From Streptomyces sp. NBC_00271 (GTDB lineage Bacteria > Actinomycetota > Actinomycetes > Streptomycetales > Streptomycetaceae): a stretch of DNA of 64,000 nt. The notes beneath the pieces were generated by a model. It did not search any database. It was not told the origin of the DNA and saw nothing but the letters and a program-made list of their open reading frames with translations. Location: assembly GCF_036178845.1 (NCBI RefSeq), contig NZ_CP108070.1, forward strand, positions 3,162,001 to 3,226,000, written 5' to 3'. Positions 59,130 to 64,000 of the stretch are shown here, in pieces (the first letter of the stretch is position 1; every line of letters starts with the position of its first letter). The position numbers and the translations under genes were made by a program.

Positions 59130-59668
59130 GCCACACCTCCCAGGCAGTGGCGCAAGCGTGTCAGTCCGTCGCGCATACGTGTCTTGACCGTGCCGAGCGG
59201 CAGGGAGAGGCGTTCGGCGACTTCGCGATAGGTGTAGCCGTCGTAGTAGGCGAGGGTGACGGACTGCCGTTGCAGAGTGGTCAGCCGCTCCAGGCAGCGG
59301 CGCACCCACTCGCGTTCGAGCCCGGCCTCCACCTCCTCGGCGACCTGGTCGAAGGCGGGATGATGGGCGCGCTGCCCCTCACGCTGCTCGCGTTCGGTGG
59401 CCGCGCGGGCGCTGCGAACCCGGTCGACGGCCCGGCGGTGCGCGAGGGTGAGGATCCAGGACAGGGCACTGCCCCGGCCGGGGTCGAACCGCGCGGCGGA
59501 GCGCCAGAGTTCGAGCAACACCTCCTGGGCCACCTCCTCCGACTGGGCCACGTCCCGCACCACACGGCGTACGAGTCCGAACACGGGTCCGGACACCTGC
59601 CCGTACAGCTCCTCGAATGCCGTCTGGTCGCCTCTGGCCACGAGCACCAGAAGTTCGTCCGCCTCCAC
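59126..59668 (-). CDS. sigK: ECF RNA polymerase sigma factor, SigK-type
   Basis: 180 residues. Region 2 (VARGDQTAFEELYGQVSGPVFGLVRRVVRDVAQSEEVAQEVLLELWRSAARFDPGRGSALSWILTLAHRRAVDRVRS) and region 4 (VRRCLERLTTLQRQSVTLAYYDGYTYREVAERLSLPLGTVKTRMRDGLTRLR) are intact. SALSWILTLAHRRAVDRVR is typical of SigK (ECF19). I take the GTG at 59668 with a G-rich ribosome site; a GTG at 59734 would add 22 residues. Gene order is sigma, small ORF, anti-sigma. Targets probably include the divergent DUF4331 operon. Confidence 0.92.
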   Translation of the reverse strand: MEADELLVLVARGDQTAFEELYGQVSGPVFGLVRRVVRDVAQSEEVAQEVLLELWRSAARFDPGRGSALSWILTLAHRRAVDRVRSARAATEREQREGQRAHHPAFDQVAEEVEAGLEREWVRRCLERLTTLQRQSVTLAYYDGYTYREVAERLSLPLGTVKTRMRDGLTRLRHCLGGVA

Positions 59669-59943
59669 TCGTTCCCCCCTCTCCGGCCGCGCGCGGCCTG
59701 TCCCCGCACCTACATCTTCGCAGCGCGAGCTCACTCGGATGGGTTACGGATCAGGACGGCGAAAAAACGGGTCGGTTGCCAAAGAGTGATGAGAGGTCAG
59801 TGAGAGCGCCGTGAAAGAAACCTGGCCCGTCGATGAAACGAGCCGCGAAACCCGCCGTAAGAACGTTTGGGATTCGACCAATCCACCCCGGCGACCGCTC
59901 CGAATGGCGTGCGTCAGGCAATTGGGATCTGAGGACGGACGGC

Positions 59944-61467
59944 ATGACACCTATCTCCAGGAGTGGCTTGGGACGCAGGAGTCTCGCGACCCTCGTCTGC
60001 GGTGCGCTGGCTGCCGGGGGGCTCGTAGCCGCCGGCGTAGCTGCGCTGGACCCCGGGGCGGCCTCCGCCTCCAGTCACCGGGAGGCCCCGCTCATCTCGG
60101 GCACTCCCCAGTACGACAACACCGACCTGTACGCGTTCGTCAGCCCGGACAAGCCGGACACGACGACCGTCATCGCGAACTTCATACCCTTCGAGGAGCC
60201 GGCCGGCGGGCCGAACTTCTACACGTTCGCCGACGACGCGCAGTACGACATCCACATCGACAACGACGGTGACGCGCAGAGCGAGCTGGTGTACCGGTAC
60301 ACCTTCAAGACGCACCGCAAGAACGGCGACACGTTCCTCTACAACACGGGTCCGGTCAACAGCCTGGACGACCCGGACCTGAACATCACGCAGACCTACG
60401 ACATCGATCTGCTGCGGCTGCACAAGCAGAAGGTGATCTCCAAGACGAAGGTCGCGGACGACATCCCGGTCGCGCCGTCGAACGTCGGCAAGGCGTCGAT
60501 GCCCGACTACACGAAGCTGCGCAACCAGGCCGTGTACAAGCTCGCGGGTGACTCGACGACCTTCGCCGGCCAGGCGGACGACCCCTTCTTCGCCGATCTG
60601 CGGGTCTTCGACCTGCTGTACGGCGGCAACCTGTCCGAGGTCGGGCGGGACACGCTCAAGGGCTACAACGTCAACACGCTGGCCCTGCAGGTGCCCAACT
60701 ACATGATCCAGGAGTCGTCGCACCAGCCGATCGTCGGCATCTGGTCCACCGTCCAGCGCAAGGACGCCCGCGGCTACTACACCCAGGTCTCGCGCCTGGG
60801 CAGCCCGCTGGTCAACGAGGTCGTCAACCCGCAGAAGGACAAGGACAAGTTCAACGCGTCCTCGCCCTGGGAGGACGCGCAGTTCCTGAAGAACGTCACC
60901 AACCCGGAGCTGCCCAAGCTCATCGAGGCGATCTACAAGATCAAGGCGCCCGCCGAGCCGCGCAACGACCTGGTCGACGTGTTCCTGAAGGGTGTGAAGG
61001 GTCTCAACCAGCCGCCCAAGGTGACTCCGGCGGAGGAGCTGCGGCTCAACACCTCGATCAAGCCGAGCATGCATCCCAAGCGGCTCGGTGTGCTCGACGG
61101 CGACAAGGCGGGCTTCCCGAACGGACGTCGGCTCGCCGACGACGTGATCGATGCCTCGCTGCGGGTCGTCGAGGGTGAACTCCTGGGCCAGAAGACCGGT
61201 CTGTCGGACTCGGTCGACAAGAACGACAAGAGCTTCGAGAAGTCGTTCCCGTACGTGGCCGAGCCCACCTCGGGTTCGCGTGGAGCGCTGGCGAAGGGCG
61301 CCGGAAGCGACGTCAAGAACCAGCTGGGTGACGCCCTGCAGACGGGCTCCGGCAGCACCAACGTCATGCTGATCGCGGGGTCCGCGGCGGCGGGCGTGGC
61401 CGGGGTCCTGCTGATCGGCGCCGGCGTCATGTGGTGGCGCCGCCGCATGTACAACCGGGCCTACTGA
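59944..61467 (+). CDS. DUF4331 surface protein
   Basis: 507 residues. A signal peptide (GLGRRSLATLVCGALAAGGLVAAGVAAL) ends before SSHREAPLISGTPQYDNTDLYAFVSPDKPDTTTVIANFIPFEEPAGGPNF, the DUF4331 hallmark. It ends with a single helix VMLIAGSAAAGVAGVLLIGAGVMWWRRRMYNRAY, so it is anchored facing out. GAGGA lies 9 nt before the ATG at 59944; the frame from 59833 is not signal-like. DUF4331 genes often sit beside SigK/RskA pairs. Function unknown. Confidence 0.9.
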   Translation: MTPISRSGLGRRSLATLVCGALAAGGLVAAGVAALDPGAASASSHREAPLISGTPQYDNTDLYAFVSPDKPDTTTVIANFIPFEEPAGGPNFYTFADDAQYDIHIDNDGDAQSELVYRYTFKTHRKNGDTFLYNTGPVNSLDDPDLNITQTYDIDLLRLHKQKVISKTKVADDIPVAPSNVGKASMPDYTKLRNQAVYKLAGDSTTFAGQADDPFFADLRVFDLLYGGNLSEVGRDTLKGYNVNTLALQVPNYMIQESSHQPIVGIWSTVQRKDARGYYTQVSRLGSPLVNEVVNPQKDKDKFNASSPWEDAQFLKNVTNPELPKLIEAIYKIKAPAEPRNDLVDVFLKGVKGLNQPPKVTPAEELRLNTSIKPSMHPKRLGVLDGDKAGFPNGRRLADDVIDASLRVVEGELLGQKTGLSDSVDKNDKSFEKSFPYVAEPTSGSRGALAKGAGSDVKNQLGDALQTGSGSTNVMLIAGSAAAGVAGVLLIGAGVMWWRRRMYNRAY

Positions 61468-61606
61468 CCGGCCTTGGCGACCGGGCCCGTTGACCGGGCC
61501 CGGTCCACCGACTGGCGCGGCCCGCACCCCACCACCCCCCACACCGCGGGCCGCGCCGCCCCACCCCCACGACGACCGTTCACCCCAAGGACTTTGAGGA
61601 GAGGGC

Positions 61607-63232
61607 ATGTCCCCGCGTACGAACGAGAGCGCGCCGGAGGGCGAGCCCGACGAGGTGACGACGGCCGACCCACAGCCTCCGCACGACGCTTCCGAGCCGG
61701 AGCCAGAGCCCGAGCCCGAAGCCGAGCTGCTGGTGGCCGAGGATCACTTGCCCGAGCCCGAAGCCAAGCTGCTGGTGGCCGAGGATCACTTGCCCGAAGC
61801 CGAAGCCGAGCCGCCCGTGCCCGAAGACCACTCGTCCGTGGCGGAAGACCAGCTGCCCGTGGTCGATGAACGCGTCGCCGCCGTCCGGCGGGTGTCCGCC
61901 TCGACACGTCGCTGGCGGGCGGTCCAACTCGGCCTCTGCGCCGCCTCGTTGGCTCTCGCTCTCACCGCCGGGGCCGTGATCGTCGGAGCCCTGCGGGACG
62001 GCTCGGGCACCGCGGTCGCCGCCACGACCGGCGCCGTGTCACCGGAGTTGCTGGCCGGCGGGGACCTCGACGCCAACATCACCTCGCTGCAGGCCCATCT
62101 CCGCACCCAGCCCAAGGACTTCGACAGCTGGGCCACCCTCGGACTCGCGTACGTCGAGCAGGCCCGCACCAAGGGCGACCCCTCCCGCTACCCCCAGGCG
62201 CAGCAGGCACTGGACCGCTCCCTGAAGCTGCGTCCCGACAACGAGTCGGCGCTCGCCGGCCGCGCCGCCCTCGCCGCGGCGCGGCACGACTTCACCGACG
62301 CCCTGACCTACGCGGACAAGGTGCTCAAGGAGAACCCGTACAGCGAGCGCGCCCTCTCCTCCCGTATCGACGCGCTCGTCGAACTCGGCCGCTACGCCGA
62401 CGCCTCGGAGGCCGCCGACCTGGCCGACTCGCGCCGACCGGGCGTCCCCGTCTTCACCCGGTACGCCTACGTCCACGAGCTGCGCGGCGATGTGAAGACC
62501 GCCCGCCGCGTCCTTCAGCAGGCGCTCGACACGGCGCCGAGCCGGGGGGACGTCTCGTACGTGGCGGCGGCGCTCGGCCAACTCGCCTGGCACCAGGGCG
62601 ACTACGACTCCGCACTGAAGTACTACGCCCGAGCCCTGGCCGCCGACGACAGCTACCTCCCCGCGCTCGAAGGCCGCGCCCGCGCCCAGGCCGCGAAGGG
62701 CGACCAGGCGGCGGCGATCAAGGGTATGGAGCAGGTCGTGGAGCGCTATCCGCTCCCCCAACCGCTCGTCGAACTCGGTGAGTTGTACGAGGCGCGCGGC
62801 CAGGCCGGCGACGCGCAGAAGGCCCGTGACCAGTACGCCCTGGTGACCGCCTGGGTCTCGCTGGCCCACTCCTACGGTGTCAACGCCGACCTGGACACCG
62901 CCCTCGCCGCCGCCGACCACGGCAACCGGGGCGACGCGCTCAAGGCGGCCCGCGCCGAGTGGGCCCGCCGCCACACCGTGCACACGGCGGACGCGCTCGC
63001 CTGGGCGCTGCACGTCAACGGCCGCGACAAGGAAGCTCTGCCGTACGCCCGCCAGGCCACGGCCACCGGCTACCGCAACGCGTCCTTCCTCTACCACCGC
63101 GGCATGATCGAGCGCGCCACCGGTCACGAGAAGGAGGCCCGCGCCTCGCTGAAGTCGGCCCTCGACCTGAACGCGGGCTTCTCACCCCTGGGTGCCCGTG
63201 CGGCTCGCAAGGCTCTGGGGGAGGGCAAGTGA
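61607..63232 (+). CDS. TPR-repeat membrane protein
   Basis: 541 residues. A very acidic Pro/Glu N-terminus (1-85), a membrane helix (LGLCAASLALALTAGAVIVGAL, about 105-126) and about nine TPR units, for example DSWATLGLAYVEQARTKGDPS, YPQAQQALDRSLKLRPDNESALAGRAALAAARHDFTDALTYADKVLKENP and GDYDSALKYYARALAADDSYLPALEGRARAQAAKGD. The repeats are outside the cell if the N-terminus is inside. GAGGAGAGGG precedes the ATG. Its stop overlaps the next start (GTGA). It probably scaffolds the surface complex of this locus (inference). Confidence 0.88.
   Translation: MSPRTNESAPEGEPDEVTTADPQPPHDASEPEPEPEPEAELLVAEDHLPEPEAKLLVAEDHLPEAEAEPPVPEDHSSVAEDQLPVVDERVAAVRRVSASTRRWRAVQLGLCAASLALALTAGAVIVGALRDGSGTAVAATTGAVSPELLAGGDLDANITSLQAHLRTQPKDFDSWATLGLAYVEQARTKGDPSRYPQAQQALDRSLKLRPDNESALAGRAALAAARHDFTDALTYADKVLKENPYSERALSSRIDALVELGRYADASEAADLADSRRPGVPVFTRYAYVHELRGDVKTARRVLQQALDTAPSRGDVSYVAAALGQLAWHQGDYDSALKYYARALAADDSYLPALEGRARAQAAKGDQAAAIKGMEQVVERYPLPQPLVELGELYEARGQAGDAQKARDQYALVTAWVSLAHSYGVNADLDTALAAADHGNRGDALKAARAEWARRHTVHTADALAWALHVNGRDKEALPYARQATATGYRNASFLYHRGMIERATGHEKEARASLKSALDLNAGFSPLGARAARKALGEGK
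61712..61795 (+). repeat. 42-bp tandem duplication in the TPR gene
   Basis: Two 42-bp units (61712-61753, 61754-61795) differ at one base. They encode EPEAELLVAEDHLP then EPEAKLLVAEDHLP in the acidic N-terminus. A partial third unit follows. Recent duplication, probably variable between strains. Confidence 0.85.
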
Positions 63233-64000
63233 GGCCCGCTCGAACGCGCGGCCCGCGGGCGAAGTCCCCGCGGGGGAGGTCGCGTCGGCTGTTCGCCTCC
63301 TGCGCGGCCGTCCTCACCGCCGCCTGCGCCCTCGTCCTCGTCCCCACCGGGGCCGCGAGCGCGCATCCGCTCGGCAACTTCACCGTCAACCGGTACGACG
63401 GACTCGTCGCCGCCCCCGGACGGCTGCGCGTCGACCACGTCGAGGACCTCGCCGAGATCCCGGCCACCCAGGCCAAGCCCGACCTCGAGAAGCTCGGTAT
63501 GACGGACTGGGCCCGGCAGCGCTGCGAGACGGCCGCGAACGGCAGCAAGGTCACCGTCGACGGGCGTCCGACCGCGCTCTCCGTCGACACGAGCCGAGCG
63601 AAGCTGCGCCCCGGACAGGCCGGGCTCAACACCCTGCGGGTGGAGTGCCGGTTGACGGCCGCGCTGCCCAAGCAGGGCACCGTCTCACTCGGCTTCCACA
63701 GCGCCGGTGCCGACCGGGGACCCGGCTGGCGCGAGATCACCGCGCGCGGCGACCGGATGACGCTCACCGCCTCGGACGTACCGACCAAGTCGGTGTCGCG
63801 CGAACTGACGAGTTACCCCAAGGCACTGCTCTCCTCCCCCGCCGACACCGCGACCGCGTCCCTGCGGATTCGCCCCGGCGGCCCCGCCCTCGTCGAGGAG
63901 CGGACGCAGGCCCCCGGCGCCTCCGTGCTGCCCCGGGGCGCCGACCGCTGGACCGAGGCGCTGAACAACCTGGTGGCCCGCCATCACCTCACCGTCGGCT
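63229..64000 (+). CDS. nickel/cobalt transporter, N-terminal part
   Basis: First 257 codons; it runs off the window. GTG overlaps the TPR stop as GTGA. A basic start and signal-like helix (LFASCAAVLTAACALVLVPTGAASA) precede AHPLGNFTVNRYDGLVAAPGRLRVDHVEDLAEIPATQA, the extracytoplasmic N-terminal domain of a class of actinobacterial HoxN/RcnA-like nickel transporters. The transporter helices would lie beyond 64000. Together with the preceding genes it forms an operon of the SigK locus. Substrate from family resemblance only. Confidence 0.78.
   Translation, partial: MRPARTRGPRAKSPRGRSRRLFASCAAVLTAACALVLVPTGAASAHPLGNFTVNRYDGLVAAPGRLRVDHVEDLAEIPATQAKPDLEKLGMTDWARQRCETAANGSKVTVDGRPTALSVDTSRAKLRPGQAGLNTLRVECRLTAALPKQGTVSLGFHSAGADRGPGWREITARGDRMTLTASDVPTKSVSRELTSYPKALLSSPADTATASLRIRPGGPALVEERTQAPGASVLPRGADRWTEALNNLVARHHLTVG

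Noticed and set aside
58965..59231. forward frame opposite the sigK-rskA linker
   Set aside because: No ribosome site and no coupling; the reverse frame has two stop-start overlaps.

Overview
The window is high-GC actinobacterial DNA, almost certainly a Streptomyces chromosome. The grounds are the extreme GC bias at third codon positions, frequent GTG starts, ATGA/GTGA stop-start overlaps, a SigK/RskA-type sigma/anti-sigma pair, a soxR gene of the size usual in streptomycetes, and a dispersed intergenic repeat (core GGGGCGCGGGGAACTGCGCG) that I know from Streptomyces genomes. There is no rRNA, phage, integrase or CRISPR array. The species cannot be fixed from this window.

Layout. 1-0.5 kb: the 5' end of an M20 peptidase gene and tRNA-Leu(GAG). 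0.8-6.6 kb: a Pls/PosA-type membrane peptide synthetase with a lysine-like specificity code, an M1 aminopeptidase and a YchJ protein. 6.6-11.2 kb: a complete gluconate/L-idonate catabolic locus (FCD-type GntR regulator, gluconokinase, GntP permease, IdnO-like and IdnD-like dehydrogenases) with two operator-like palindromes. 11.3-20.3 kb: molybdopterin/cytochrome b pair, APC permease, FAD dehydrogenase, DMT permease, Nudix hydrolase, two DUF202 proteins and a histidine-rich duplicated protein.

20.4-25.9 kb: two lipid/acyl-CoA operons (phosphotransferase + acyl-CoA dehydrogenase; SDR + acyl-CoA ligase + TetR) that share an identical 14-bp upstream motif, so they look like one TetR regulon. 26-34 kb: secreted NamZ-like muramidase, alpha/beta hydrolase, penicillin acylase, a small zinc-ribbon protein and an ATP-dependent RNA ligase of the Deinococcus DraRnl type. 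34-43 kb: SoxR, a MaoC hydratase, three further regulators, a second acyl-CoA dehydrogenase, EamA permease, and zinc alcohol dehydrogenase/aldehyde dehydrogenase. Two more TetR operator families are visible here, each present twice. A 181-bp MITE sits exactly between two convergent genes and supplies both of their stop codons.

43-57 kb: MsiK-like ABC ATPase, MFS and CitMHS transporters, a large molybdopterin oxidoreductase, a lipoprotein-TetR pair, homogentisate dioxygenase with a neighbouring GntR/UTRA regulator, a stand-alone protein resembling the specificity part of type ISP restriction enzymes, and a TetR-controlled DrrAB-like exporter with two operators. 57.6-64 kb: a SigK-type locus. 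The ECF sigma gene, an overlooked 85-codon reading frame and the RskA-like anti-sigma gene are chained by two ATGA overlaps. Divergent from them are a DUF4331 surface protein, a TPR membrane protein and a nickel/cobalt transporter that runs off the window.

Regulatory calls are palindromes and shared motifs read by eye. Start codons were chosen by Shine-Dalgarno spacing and family length.
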